Positions 1-10,647 of a DNA stretch of 64,000 nucleotides are shown one piece after another. How positions within the stretch are numbered: the stretch's first letter is position 1; the number at the start of each line of letters is the position of its first letter. Source of the stretch: Gallionella sp. (GTDB lineage Bacteria; Pseudomonadota; Gammaproteobacteria; Burkholderiales; Gallionellaceae); NCBI GenBank assembly GCA_028710525.1, contig JAQTTY010000008.1, positions 62,001 to 126,000 on the forward strand, given 5' to 3'. Under the pieces are notes generated by a model. That model was not told where the DNA came from, did not search any database, and worked only from the letters and a program-made list of their open reading frames with translations. The translations under genes were made by a program, and so were the position numbers.

Positions 1-264
<264 letters not shown>

Positions 265-271
265 GACAACC

Positions 272-979
272 ATGAATAACGCTATAGAAGCTAGGAAGAT
301 GCTGCGCGCTCACCGTTATGGCGCACTTTCAACTTTGTCCAAGAAGTTCGGTGGCTATCCCTTCGGCTCCATCACGCCCTACCTCACCGACCATGACGGC
401 AGCCTAGTAATACTCATCAGCGGTCTAGCAGAGCATACAAAAAATATCCTGCAAGACCCTCACGTCAGCCTGATCACACACGACCAGCGCGACGCACAGA
501 TACAGACACAAGGCCGCATCACCTTACTGGGTGATGCTGAGGTCATAGCAGATCGCAGCGCGATAGGCGCACGCTACCTGCGCTACTTTCCAGAGTCAGA
601 GAGTTATTTTCAGATGCATGATTTCACTTTCTATCGCATACGCCCTGTCGCGCTACGCTACATAGGTGGATTCGGCCGTATCCATTGGGTGGATAGTGCA
701 AAGTACAACGTACCCGCATATCCCTTGATAGAGCAGGAAACGGATGTCGTCGAGCATATGAATGCAGACCATCTGGACACCATGCGCCATTACTGCAAAT
801 TCATACACCAACGCGACGTACTCGACGTGACGATGCTGGGCATTGATTGTGACGGCTTCGATGTCTCTGCAGACGGTGACACGCTGCGCTTTGATTTTCC
901 CGAGCCCACCCTAGACGCACAGCAAGCCAGAGCAGCACTTGTTGCTTTAGCACGCGTATCAAAACAACAGCCAGCATGA
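272..979 (+). CDS. HugZ-like pyridoxamine-phosphate-oxidase-fold protein with DUF2470 tail
   Basis: This protein of about 235 residues has an N-terminal split-barrel flavin/heme-binding fold (roughly residues 1-150; GALSTLSKKFGGYPFGS near the start, then LISGLAEHTKNI) and a C-terminal DUF2470 domain beginning at EHMNADHLDTMRHY. This is the HugZ arrangement; HugZ proteins bind or degrade heme, while other members have unknown substrates. ATG 272 is preferred because the family N-terminus starts just before ARxxLR. A GTG at 257, overlapping the wrbA stop, is an alternative that adds five residues. The gene directly follows wrbA and ends at a strong palindromic terminator. Heme as the real ligand is inferred from the family only. 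Confidence 0.85.
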   Translation: MNNAIEARKMLRAHRYGALSTLSKKFGGYPFGSITPYLTDHDGSLVILISGLAEHTKNILQDPHVSLITHDQRDAQIQTQGRITLLGDAEVIADRSAIGARYLRYFPESESYFQMHDFTFYRIRPVALRYIGGFGRIHWVDSAKYNVPAYPLIEQETDVVEHMNADHLDTMRHYCKFIHQRDVLDVTMLGIDCDGFDVSADGDTLRFDFPEPTLDAQQARAALVALARVSKQQPA

Positions 980-1033
980 TTTTTAACTTAATGTACGCAG
1001 CACAAGGCCTCTGTCAGACTAAGTAAGGGCAAA

Positions 1034-1061
1034 AAAATGGACACTATATAGTGTCCATTTT
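1034..1061. terminator. Bidirectional palindromic terminator
   Basis: A perfect 28-base palindrome (AAAATGGACACTAT and its complement, centre between 1047 and 1048) is flanked by A-rich sequence on the left and T-rich on the right. It lies between the convergent HugZ-like and pentapeptide-repeat genes, so it can end transcription in both directions. Confidence 0.8.
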
Positions 1062-1079
1062 CATTAATGTGAGTCCAGC

Positions 1080-2114
1080 TTAGTTGGTCTTAGGCTTGGC
1101 TTTTCCTGCTTTCAAATTCTTCTTCGCGGGTTTACCTTTTTGAGCATCAATCTCAGCTTCCGACTTCTTTTCACCAACACAGTTCGTATTGTTGACCGAG
1201 CCATTGGGCATCACAGTGTTGCAGAACGTTGCGCCAGTCAGCGCTGCATCGGCGATATTGGCGCCAGTGAGGTTAGCCTCTGTTAAATCCGCGTTCAGAA
1301 AAATAGCACCACTCAGATTTGCACGCCCCATCTGTGCACCGCGCAATACCGCTTTGCTCAGATTAGCCTCAGTCAGATTAACTTGCGACATATTGGCACC
1401 GGCCAGATTTGCACGCGCTAGATTCGCCTCAGTCAGATTGGCCTTTACCAGATTAGATTTAAAAAGGTTAGCCTGAGCTAGATTAGCCATATATAACTGA
1501 GCGCCCGCCAGATCAGCGGTACCCAAGTCCGCTTCCACCAAGGATGCATTTAGGCACACTGTGTGAGGTTTGATGACGCAACCTTTAATTGCGGCCTCTT
1601 TGCTCTCAGCTTGAACCTGTGTATCGCTTACCTTCGCAGGGCAATTGGGACCACTATTCACGATGCCATTGGACATCGTAGTCCGGCAAAAAACCGCATT
1701 ATTGAATTGCACGTTTTCCAACTCGGCATTGGTCAATACCGCATCTGTTAGATCGGTTTCACTCAGATTTGCACCCTTAAGTTTCGCACCTGTCAGATTT
1801 GCACCTGTCAGATTTGCACCCGTTAGATTCGCGTTATACAGAGTAACGCCAGTCATAACGGCTTCTGTAAAGTTGGCACCCATCAACTTACCGCGGAAGA
1901 TATTCACTTCACGCAGATCGGCTTTACTTAAATTGGCATTCGTCAAATCACCTTCCCATAGATAGGCTGAGCGCAAGTTGGCTTGAGACAGATCCTTACC
2001 TGAGAATTTAGCGTGTGGACATTGGGTGTGTGGTTCGATGGGGCAGTCTGCCCAACTTGCATTACTCGCTAATGAAAAAAACATCACCGCAGCGGTCAAG
2101 ATAGATTTACTCAA
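1080..2114 (-). CDS. Secreted pentapeptide-repeat protein with two duplicated modules
   Basis: A protein of about 344 residues made almost entirely of A(D/N)LxxA pentapeptide repeats, which fold as a right-handed quadrilateral beta helix. A signal peptide (SILTAAVMFFSLASNASWA) precedes the mature start at DCPIEP, so it is probably periplasmic or exported. The body is a tandem duplication: residues about 23-165 and 178-320 each open with a C-x-I-x-PHT-x-C motif, run through the repeats, and close with FC-x-T-x-M-x-NG-x-VN and a final Cys. The tail is Lys-rich. TTG at 2114 is chosen because GGAG sits seven bases upstream and the signal peptide then starts correctly; an in-frame upstream start lacks such a site. 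Function unknown. Confidence 0.8.
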   Translation of the reverse strand: MSKSILTAAVMFFSLASNASWADCPIEPHTQCPHAKFSGKDLSQANLRSAYLWEGDLTNANLSKADLREVNIFRGKLMGANFTEAVMTGVTLYNANLTGANLTGANLTGAKLKGANLSETDLTDAVLTNAELENVQFNNAVFCRTTMSNGIVNSGPNCPAKVSDTQVQAESKEAAIKGCVIKPHTVCLNASLVEADLGTADLAGAQLYMANLAQANLFKSNLVKANLTEANLARANLAGANMSQVNLTEANLSKAVLRGAQMGRANLSGAIFLNADLTEANLTGANIADAALTGATFCNTVMPNGSVNNTNCVGEKKSEAEIDAQKGKPAKKNLKAGKAKPKTN

Positions 2115-2133
2115 GACGATCTCCAAAAAGACA

Positions 2134-2160
2134 ATAAAACGGCGCACCAAATGTGCGCCG
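2134..2160 (-). terminator. leuA intrinsic terminator
   Basis: Read on the minus strand, CGGCGCAC and GTGCGCCG form a perfect 8-bp stem with a 5-base loop, followed by TTTT. It lies about 30 bases past the leuA stop and just upstream of the pentapeptide-repeat gene, which therefore needs its own promoter or read-through. Confidence 0.82.
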
Positions 2161-2192
2161 GCCTTATTGTGACTTTCTTGTTTATAGAAAGT

Positions 2193-3728
2193 TCAAATTT
2201 GCGGATGTGCTCTTTCAGAATTGTTATGCAATTTATTGAGCGCATTGAGATATGCCTTGGCAGAGGCAACCACGATATCTGTATCCGCCCCCTGACCATT
2301 GACGATGCGCCCTCCCTTGGAGAGACGCACCGTCACCTCACCCTGAGCATCCGTCCCGCTGGTGATGTTATTCACCGAATAAAGTTGCAGCTCGGTTCCG
2401 CTGGACACGATCTGTTCAATCGCTTTGAAGGTTGCATCTACCGGCCCACCCCCCTGAGTCTCTGCATCCTGTTGCTTATCTCCGATACTGATCACTACTC
2501 TGGCGATAGGCAGAATGCCGGTCTCACAATGCGCGCGCAATGACACCAACCGGTAATATTCATTTACCTTGCTCACTGCCTCGTCACTCACCAAAGCCTG
2601 CAAATCTTCATCAAATATCTCAGTCTTACGATCGGCCAATTCTTTGAAACGATTGAATGCGGCGACGAATTCTTCCTCGTTGGCGAATTCAATATCCAAA
2701 GCAGTGAAGCGTTGACGCAAAGCATTGCGGCCAGACAACTTACCCAAGGTCAGCTTATTGGCATTCCAACCCACCGATTCGGCACTCATGATCTCGTAGG
2801 TCTCGCGATGCTTGAGCACACCATCTTGATGGATGCCGGATTCATGCGCGAAAGCATTGGCTCCGACGATGGCCTTATTCGGTTGCACCGGATAACCCGT
2901 GATACTCGAAACCAGCTTGGAGGCCGGAACGATCTGCGTGGTATCGATGCTGGTGTCCAAATTGAAAATGTCACGGCGTGTTTTCACTGCCATCACCACT
3001 TCTTCCAAAGAAGCATTACCAGCACGTTCACCCAAGCCATTGATCGTGCATTCAACCTGACGCGCCCCATTCAGCACTGCCGACAAGGAGTTGGCCACAG
3101 CCAATCCAAGATCATTATGGCAATGGGTGGACCAGATGACCTTGTCAGAATTAGGTACCAATTCGATCAACTGACGCATGCGCTCACCCCAGGCAAACGG
3201 TATGGAGTAGCCTACCGTATCCGGCACATTCATAGTCTTGGCACCAGCCTTGATAACTTCATCAAACACCTGCACCAAGAAATCCATATCGGAACGTACC
3301 GCATCCTCTGCTGAGAATTCGACGTCATCGGTGTATTCCAATGCAGTCTTGATAGACATCGCTGCACGCTCAATCACCTGATCTTTGCTCATGCGCAACT
3401 TGTGCTCCATGTGAATAGGGCTAGTCGCAATAAAGGTGTGGATACGCCCTGATTTCGCTGGCTTGATCGCTTCACCAGCGCGTCGCACATCGTTTTCGCT
3501 AGCGCGGGCCAATGAGCAAATGGTTGACCCTGATATAGCTTCGGCGACTGCCTTTACCGCCTCAAAGTCCCCAGGACTGGCTGCAGCAAATCCTGCCTCG
3601 ATCACATTCACACCCAGCTTTTCCAATTGACGGGCGATGCGTAACTTCATCTCACGCGTCATAGACGCACCAGGGCTTTGCTCTCCATCGCGCAAAGTTG
3701 TATCAAAAATTATCAATTTATCAGTCAT
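2193..3728 (-). CDS. leuA: 2-isopropylmalate synthase
   Basis: LeuA condenses acetyl-CoA with 2-oxoisovalerate, the first committed step of leucine synthesis. The 511-residue protein has the catalytic N-terminal TIM barrel ([13 protein letters not shown] at the start; metal-binding [25 protein letters not shown]) and the C-terminal regulatory domain through which leucine inhibits, ending after a [18 protein letters not shown] helix. The length matches the family. ATG 3728 follows GGAG at six bases; an in-frame TTG at 3740 is less likely. It is the last gene of the branched-chain amino acid region, separated from pssA by about 190 bases that contain a candidate promoter. Confidence 0.97.
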   Translation of the reverse strand: MTDKLIIFDTTLRDGEQSPGASMTREMKLRIARQLEKLGVNVIEAGFAAASPGDFEAVKAVAEAISGSTICSLARASENDVRRAGEAIKPAKSGRIHTFIATSPIHMEHKLRMSKDQVIERAAMSIKTALEYTDDVEFSAEDAVRSDMDFLVQVFDEVIKAGAKTMNVPDTVGYSIPFAWGERMRQLIELVPNSDKVIWSTHCHNDLGLAVANSLSAVLNGARQVECTINGLGERAGNASLEEVVMAVKTRRDIFNLDTSIDTTQIVPASKLVSSITGYPVQPNKAIVGANAFAHESGIHQDGVLKHRETYEIMSAESVGWNANKLTLGKLSGRNALRQRFTALDIEFANEEEFVAAFNRFKELADRKTEIFDEDLQALVSDEAVSKVNEYYRLVSLRAHCETGILPIARVVISIGDKQQDAETQGGGPVDATFKAIEQIVSSGTELQLYSVNNITSGTDAQGEVTVRLSKGGRIVNGQGADTDIVVASAKAYLNALNKLHNNSERAHPQI

Positions 3729-3765
3729 GACAGACTCCAATACTTATAGATTTAACCTGCGACGC

Positions 3766-3793
3766 TATTTAAAGTCGCCGCTCTAGCTTGCAA
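3766..3793 (-). promoter_or_regulatory. Candidate leuA sigma-70 promoter
   Basis: On the minus strand TTGCAA (3793-3788) and TAAATA (3771-3766) are separated by 16 bases, about 40 bases upstream of the leuA start. The match is moderate. It is offered because the gap between pssA and leuA is too large for tight coupling. Confidence 0.4.
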
Positions 3794-3916
3794 TATCTTT
3801 GGGGGGTATTTAGCGCGCGCCGCGCAGCAACAGGGCAGCCATCAGGCTGGCTGTAGAATGAAGTAGTGCGATGTGTGTAGAAAAATGCATGGCGCGATAT
3901 TACCAGTTTTAGAGGT

Positions 3917-4666
3917 TCATGCAATCGGCTTCGACTTATTACCTTTTCGTACCAACCACATAACGAATCCTGACAAAGCATAGATGAGGAACATACCGAA
4001 CAGTACACCAGGCGGATAGCTCGAAATCAACATGAAGAGGATAGCAATCATAAAGATCACAATGAAAGGAACGCTCTTGCGCATATTAAAGTCTTTGAAG
4101 CTGTAGAACGGTAGATTACTCACCATGCTCAAGCCCGCGAACACTGCAATCGCCGCAGCGTACCATCTCACCGTCTCGCCGCTAATGCCATAGTCCAGCA
4201 TCACCCAGACAAAACCTGCTACCAACGCCGCAGCTGCAGGGCTAGGCAAACCTTGGAAATAACGCTTATCGACGACATCTATATTGGTATTGAAGCGCGC
4301 CAAACGTAAAGCAGTGGCACAGCAATAGATAAATGCGGCGAACCACCCCCACTTGCCCAAACCTTTCAGTGCCCACTCATATACCACCAGAGAGGGAGCT
4401 ACGCCGAATGAGACCATATCGGAAAGACTGTCATACTCAGCGCCGAACTCGCTCTGTGTATGCGTAAGGCGTGCCACCCGTCCGTCCAAACCATCCAGCA
4501 CCATAGCGATGAATATCGCTACCGCCGCAACTTCGAAGCGCTCGTTCATAGACTGCACGATGGCAAAGAAACCAGCGAACAATGCGCCAGTCGTGAACAG
4601 ATTGGGCAAGAGATAGATGCCACGCTTACGCAGCGTCATCGGTTTACGTGTATTGAATTCATCCAT
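3917..4666 (-). CDS. pssA: CDP-diacylglycerol-serine O-phosphatidyltransferase
   Basis: PssA makes phosphatidylserine from CDP-diacylglycerol and serine, the precursor of phosphatidylethanolamine, in the inner membrane. The 249-residue protein carries the complete CDP-alcohol phosphatidyltransferase signature DGxxARx(8)Gx(3)Dx(3)D (DGLDGRVARL, then FGAEYDSLSD) after the first membrane segments, with several further helices and a cationic C-terminus. It lies between ilvC and leuA, an order common in betaproteobacteria, although the phosphatidylserine decarboxylase gene psd that often sits beside it is not here. About 200 bases with the ilvC terminator separate it from ilvC, so it probably has its own promoter. 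Confidence 0.95.
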   Translation of the reverse strand: MDEFNTRKPMTLRKRGIYLLPNLFTTGALFAGFFAIVQSMNERFEVAAVAIFIAMVLDGLDGRVARLTHTQSEFGAEYDSLSDMVSFGVAPSLVVYEWALKGLGKWGWFAAFIYCCATALRLARFNTNIDVVDKRYFQGLPSPAAAALVAGFVWVMLDYGISGETVRWYAAAIAVFAGLSMVSNLPFYSFKDFNMRKSVPFIVIFMIAILFMLISSYPPGVLFGMFLIYALSGFVMWLVRKGNKSKPIA

Positions 4667-4794
4667 AGGTGCAGATTAACCGTTTTAATAAGATATTGCC
4701 AAGGTAGTCCTAGCAACAAGGACTTTATTCTTGCCTTGTGACAGATGCATGTAAATAGACACAGCCGCCGCCCCAAGCACGACTCAGTATAAAC

Positions 4795-4850
4795 AAAAAA
4801 AGGAAGGGCACAGAAAGAATGGCATTTCACCATTCTATCCATACCCTTCC
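4795..4850 (-). terminator. Terminator of the ilvBHC operon
   Basis: On the minus strand GGAAGGG (outer) and AGAATGG (inner) pair with CCATTCT and CCCTTCC, giving a two-tier hairpin followed by TTTTTTTG. It starts about 15 bases after the ilvC stop and should end ilvBHC transcription before pssA. Confidence 0.82.
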
Positions 4851-4865
4851 CCTATTATCGCAACC

Positions 4866-6423
<1,558 letters not shown>

Positions 6424-6424
<1 letters not shown>

Positions 6425-8133
6425 CACAGATCCTCCGACAATACGACTTCCGACAAGCCTTTGCCGCCGGGAACCATGGGAAATACGTTCTCTTTAGGGT
6501 CGGTTTGAAAATCCATGAATACCAAATCTTTCTTACGCGCGAATGCTTCCTTCAAAGCTGGCTCTACATCAGCAGGATTCTCTATGCGCATACCAACATG
6601 GCCATAGGCTTCAGCCAATTTGACGAAGTCAGGCAGGGCATCCATATAGGATTCTGAATATCGATCACCATGGAAGAACTGCTGCCACTGACGCACCATG
6701 CCCAGATAGCGGTTGTTCAAGGACAACACCTTGATAGGGAGGTGGAACTGTTTGCAGGTGGACAACTCTTGGATGTTCATCTGAATACTGCCTTCACCAG
6801 TCACACAGGCGACGGTCGCATCGGGATGCTTCAGCTGCACACCCATCGCTGCTGGCAGTCCAAAACCCATGGTGCCTAGGCCACCTGAATTTATCCAGCG
6901 GCGGGGCTGGTCAAACTTGTAATATTGGGCCGCCCACATCTGATGTTGCCCAACGTCCGACGTCACGAATGCATCCCCATGAGTAATCTTATACAGAGTC
7001 TCGATCACAAATTGGGGCTTGATGATCTCGGTCGAGTTCTTATAGCGCAGACCGCCACCTTTGACGTTCCACTCCTTAATCTGTTTCCACCAAGCATCAA
7101 GGTCGGCAGCATTTGGTTGACGCTTGCTGACGCGCAACACCGCCAGTAACTCGTCTAGCACTGCCTTGATATCACCTACGATAGGCACATCCACCTTAAC
7201 GCGTTTGGCGATAGAGGATGGATCGATATCGATATGGATAATCTTGCGGGGTATCTCTGCAAAATGTGCCACATTGCCAATCACGCGATCATCAAAACGT
7301 GCGCCTATAGCCACCAGCACATCGCAATGTTGCATCGCCATATTGGCTTCGTATGTACCGTGCATCCCCAACATACCAACAAACTGTTTATCTGTTGCTG
7401 GGAAGCCTCCCAAACCCATCAGGGTGTTGGTACATGGGAATCCAAGCAGACGCACCAAATCAGTCAACTGAGTCGCCGCACCTGATAACACCACACCACC
7501 GCCTGCGTAAACCATAGGTCGCTTGGCTTCCAACAACATCTGGGCTGCGCGCTTGATTTGCGTGCTATCGCCTTTTCCGGAAGGATTGTAAGCACGGATA
7601 CTGACTGTTTCAGGATAATTGAACTCAGTTTTGTGATTCGACACATCCTTGGGAATATCTACCAGAACTGGGCCAGGGCGTCCTGACTTTGCAAGGTAAA
7701 AAGCTTTTTTGAGGATGGGGGCAATATCCTTAACGTCCTTGACCAAGAAGTTATGCTTTACGCAGGGACGCGTGATGCCAACGGCATCGACCTCCTGAAA
7801 TGCATCCTCACCTATAGCCGAAGTTGGGACTTGGCCGCTGATGACCACCATGGGAATAGAGTCCATATAGGCTGTCGCGATGCCTGTTACCGCATTAGTG
7901 ATACCGGGACCGGATGTCACCAGTGCCACGCCAACCTTATCTGAAGAGCGCGCATAACCGTCGGCCGCATGTATAGCCGCCTGTTCATGGCGCACTAATA
8001 TATGCTTGACCTTTTCCTGCTGAAACAGCGCATCGTAGATATGTAGTACTGCCCCGCCCGGATAGCCAAAGAGGTATTCGACACCCTCCTCCTGCAAACA
8101 GCGGATAGCGATTTCTGCGCCCGTCAACTCCAT
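6424..8133 (-). CDS. ilvB: Acetolactate synthase large catalytic subunit
   Basis: The thiamine-diphosphate enzyme condenses pyruvate with pyruvate or 2-oxobutyrate, the first common step to valine, leucine and isoleucine. The 569 residues show the full family layout: MELTGAEIAIRCLQEEGVEYLFGYPGG with the catalytic Glu region (RHEQAAIHAADGYAR), the central FAD-binding domain, and the C-terminal ThDP/Mg motif (VTGEGSIQMN, then NNRYLGMVRQWQQ). ATG 8133 is chosen because the conserved N-terminus begins there; upstream in-frame sequence runs through the promoter. It is the first gene of ilvBHC and divergent from the sigma-factor gene. Confidence 0.97.
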
Positions 8134-8170
8134 CACACACACCCTAAAATTTAAGCCAAAAAGACCGCAT

Positions 8171-8199
8171 AAGATAAAGCTTAGAGTGATTTTGGTCAA
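8171..8199 (-). promoter_or_regulatory. ilvB sigma-70 promoter
   Basis: On the minus strand TTGACC (8199-8194) and TATCTT (8176-8171) are spaced by 17 bases. Transcription would start about 30 bases before the ilvB ATG, leaving little room for a leader-peptide attenuator, and none is visible. Confidence 0.65.
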
Positions 8200-8280
8200 C
8201 CTTTGCCTTGAGATGGGCATGTGTTTAAGCGAAAACGTGATGAATTTGATACCATGCCCGCACAATTAAAGAGGTGAAAA

Positions 8281-8850
8281 CTGAGCAGCCCAGCCGAATT
8301 AAGCCATTTCCTAAGCAATGTGGAACGTCGCGCCTTTAAGATCGCCAATTTTGCCGTCCACGACCAACATGTCGCTTTGGATATCGTGCAGGATGCGATG
8401 ATGAAACTGGCTGAAAAATACGGCGACAAACCGGTAGAGGAATTGCCTATGCTGTTTCAGCGCATTCTGCAGAACACCATACGCGACCATTATCGACGCC
8501 AAGCCGTCCGCAATGCATGGACCAGCCTATTCTCCTCATTTCAACCCGGCAATCAGGAGGAGGAATTCGATCCACTTGACGTGCTGACAGATGACGAGAA
8601 CCAAAGCGCACCTGATGCACCACAACCATCCTATCAGCAGAAACAGATGATAGCTTTGATAGAAGATGCCCTCCGCGACCTACCTACGCGTCAACGTGAA
8701 GCCTTCCTACTGCGTTATTGGGAAGGACTAGACACGTCCGAAGCTGCAATCGCAATGGGATGCTCAGAGGGTAGCGTTAAGACACATTGTTCGCGAGCGA
8801 ACCACGCACTTGCCATTGCGTTAAGAGCAAAAGGAGTCGAATTACCATGA
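8281..8850 (+). CDS. ECF-like RNA polymerase sigma factor, probable CTG start
   Basis: A sigma-70 family factor of about 189 residues: region 2 (ALDIVQDAMMKLAEKYGD, then LFQRILQNTIRDHYRR), an acidic linker, and region 4 (LRDLPTRQREAFLLRYWEGL, then a helix-turn-helix with CSEGSVKTHCSRA). The frame is closed by a TGA at 8275-8277, and the only plausible initiators are CTG 8281 and GTG 8320. CTG is preceded by AAAGAGGTG at ideal spacing and restores the ELSxFLxxVERRAFK N-terminus remembered for this family, whereas GTG would cut into it and has no Shine-Dalgarno site. The next gene overlaps its stop. No classical zinc-binding anti-sigma gene is adjacent. Confidence 0.85.
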   Translation: MSSPAELSHFLSNVERRAFKIANFAVHDQHVALDIVQDAMMKLAEKYGDKPVEELPMLFQRILQNTIRDHYRRQAVRNAWTSLFSSFQPGNQEEEFDPLDVLTDDENQSAPDAPQPSYQQKQMIALIEDALRDLPTRQREAFLLRYWEGLDTSEAAIAMGCSEGSVKTHCSRANHALAIALRAKGVELP

Positions 8851-9179
8851 CCACAAAATTAGACCCACAAAAAATCATCCAAGTACTTGAGCTAAGTTCC
8901 CAAAACTTAGACCAGAAGACGCTGGCCAGTCTGCAACAGGCTCGCGCCAAAGCCTTACAGAGACAAGCTGGCAAAGCACATGTACTGCAATTGGCAGACC
9001 ACCGCTGGAGCACGCTTTTAGTCCCACACTCGCTCCAACAATGGGCAATCGCGGTTCTGCTGGTTCTGGCAGTATTTGCCGGTGGCGGCATGTGGTGGCA
9101 GCATAGCCAACTGCATCACATCGAACTGGATGAGCAAATATTGACCGACGAGTTACCTATCGAGATATTCATTGATTGA
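8847..9179 (+). CDS. DUF3619-like single-pass membrane protein
   Basis: The 110-residue protein has a cytoplasmic N-terminal half (LDQKTLASLQQARAKAL, a pattern of DUF3619 proteins), one transmembrane helix at about residues 66-85 (WAIAVLLVLAVFAGGGMWW) and a short acidic extracytoplasmic end with DEQILTDELPIEIFID. Its ATG overlaps the sigma-factor stop by four bases and AAGGAG sits upstream, so the two are translationally coupled. The topology and coupling would suit a membrane anchor or anti-sigma role, but this is inference; no known anti-sigma motif is present. Confidence 0.78.
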   Translation: MTTKLDPQKIIQVLELSSQNLDQKTLASLQQARAKALQRQAGKAHVLQLADHRWSTLLVPHSLQQWAIAVLLVLAVFAGGGMWWQHSQLHHIELDEQILTDELPIEIFID

Positions 9180-9199
9180 ACGGACACGACTCATAGCCT

Positions 9200-9565
9200 A
9201 TGCGTAATATATACACGGTAGCATTACTTATCGCCTGTTTGGGAACAACAACAGTTTGCATTGCAGGACCTTGGAAATCTCTCACACAACAGCAGCAGCA
9301 AGCACTCTCCCCTTTGGCTCCTGAATGGGAGCATCTGACTGAACAACAACACGCCGAGATGCTGGCTTTGGCTAAGCGCTACCCTAAACTTGCTCCTGCG
9401 GCACAAGAACGTATGCAACAGCGTTTGAATGTGTGGGTCAAGCTCACGCCGGAACAACGCATGGCGGCGCGTGAGAAATATAAGGCCTTCAGCAAAGTAC
9501 CTGCGGAGAAACGTGAGCAAGTGAAGCAGATGGTCAACCAACCAAAACCGGTCACTCAACCGTAA
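9200..9565 (+). CDS. DUF3106-like secreted protein
   Basis: The 121-residue protein has a signal peptide (MRNIYTVALLIACLGTTTVCIAG) and then a helical, Gln-rich body with repeated W/L-x-x-L-(S/T)-xx-(Q/E)QQ and RMQQRL...LTPEQRMAAREKYKAF units, the DUF3106 pattern. Such repeats resemble those of CpxP/Spy-type periplasmic stress sensors, so a periplasmic sensing role for the sigma-factor trio is a reasonable guess but not shown. It ends five bases before the convergent lptG stop. Confidence 0.72.
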   Translation: MRNIYTVALLIACLGTTTVCIAGPWKSLTQQQQQALSPLAPEWEHLTEQQHAEMLALAKRYPKLAPAAQERMQQRLNVWVKLTPEQRMAAREKYKAFSKVPAEKREQVKQMVNQPKPVTQP

Positions 9566-9570
9566 GAACG

Positions 9571-10647
9571 TCAGCGGCGCTCGGTGCGCCACAACATCAG
9601 CAGACCTATCAACAGATATAAGACTGTCATCGTACTGGCGCTGAGCAGTGGCTGCCAATTGTTGAGTGAACCCAAGCTGGCAAGCAACCTACCAAAGAAA
9701 TGGAAGGACAAGCCCAGCACGATACCCAAGAACATCTTGCCACTTACTCCACCAGAACGATGTTGATGACCGGCAAAAGGTAAAGCTAGGATCATCATCA
9801 CTAGCACCGCCAAGGGGTATATCAACTTATTCCACATGGCGATCTCATAGCGGGCACTTTGCTGATGATTGTCCCGTAAATGGCTGGCGTATTGGTATAG
9901 ATTCGACGCCGACATTTGTTCAGGAACCACCAGCAGTACATTCAGTAACTCAGGACTTAGCGCCGAACTCCACTCTTGCGTATCAGCAGACAAGACCTGT
10001 GTGGAAAGCTTTTCAAATCTCGTTTCCAACACCCCATCCAACTTCCAACGACCCTTCTCTATAAAGTTCGCATCTTTGGCATTGATGATAGATTTAAGGT
10101 GATAACCGTCATCGAAACGGTAGATGGATAAATCATGCAGGCTGTTATCCGGCATCACATTCTTCACATTGACGAAGCTCTTCTCGTCCTTTACCCATAC
10201 ACCGGAACGAAACTCCTGCAGCGTCAAGGGCAGATTGCGCGCCTTAAGCCGCAATTGCTGCGCCATACGTTCACTCGGCGGTGCGATGAACTCGCCCGCC
10301 ACGAAACTAAGTATCACCAAGGGCAAGGCGATCTTCATCAACGCAACGATCATCTGCGTCAAAGAAGTACCAGAGGCACGATAGACCGTGAGCTCGGAAT
10401 TGGCGCCCATCTGCACCAAGGCCAATATGGTTCCCACCAACACGGCCACCGGGAACAATTCATAGATATGGCCAGGTATGGTCAGCGCCACATAGAGCAA
10501 CACATAGCCCAGTTGATACTGCCCCTGCCCAAGGTTATTGAGCTCATTGACGAAGTCCAGAAATGCAAACAGCAATACCAGTCCGCCGAATACTAGGGCT
10601 ATACCGGCATAGATCTCGCGCGCCAAATAACGTGTCAGAATATTCAT
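9571..10647 (-). CDS. lptG: LPS export permease LptG
   Basis: LptG is one of the two membrane subunits of the LptB2FG transporter that extracts lipopolysaccharide from the inner membrane. The 358-residue protein has three N-terminal membrane helices (ending PGHIYELFPVAVLVGTILAL), a periplasmic beta-jellyroll domain, and three C-terminal helices (YPLAVLVMMILALPF...). The NSELTVYRASG coupling-helix segment is intact. The start overlaps the lptF stop by four bases. LptB and the bridge proteins are not in this window. Confidence 0.95.
   Translation of the reverse strand: MNILTRYLAREIYAGIALVFGGLVLLFAFLDFVNELNNLGQGQYQLGYVLLYVALTIPGHIYELFPVAVLVGTILALVQMGANSELTVYRASGTSLTQMIVALMKIALPLVILSFVAGEFIAPPSERMAQQLRLKARNLPLTLQEFRSGVWVKDEKSFVNVKNVMPDNSLHDLSIYRFDDGYHLKSIINAKDANFIEKGRWKLDGVLETRFEKLSTQVLSADTQEWSSALSPELLNVLLVVPEQMSASNLYQYASHLRDNHQQSARYEIAMWNKLIYPLAVLVMMILALPFAGHQHRSGGVSGKMFLGIVLGLSFHFFGRLLASLGSLNNWQPLLSASTMTVLYLLIGLLMLWRTERR

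Noticed and set aside
1189..1965. Two plus-strand open frames opposite the pentapeptide-repeat gene, with periodic Ala/Arg/Phe
   Set aside because: The periodicity mirrors the A(D/N)LxxA repeats on the other strand; no start signals.
8134..8281. Leader peptide and attenuator before ilvB
   Set aside because: The promoter lies about 40 bases from the ATG; no run of branched-chain codons or competing hairpins was seen.
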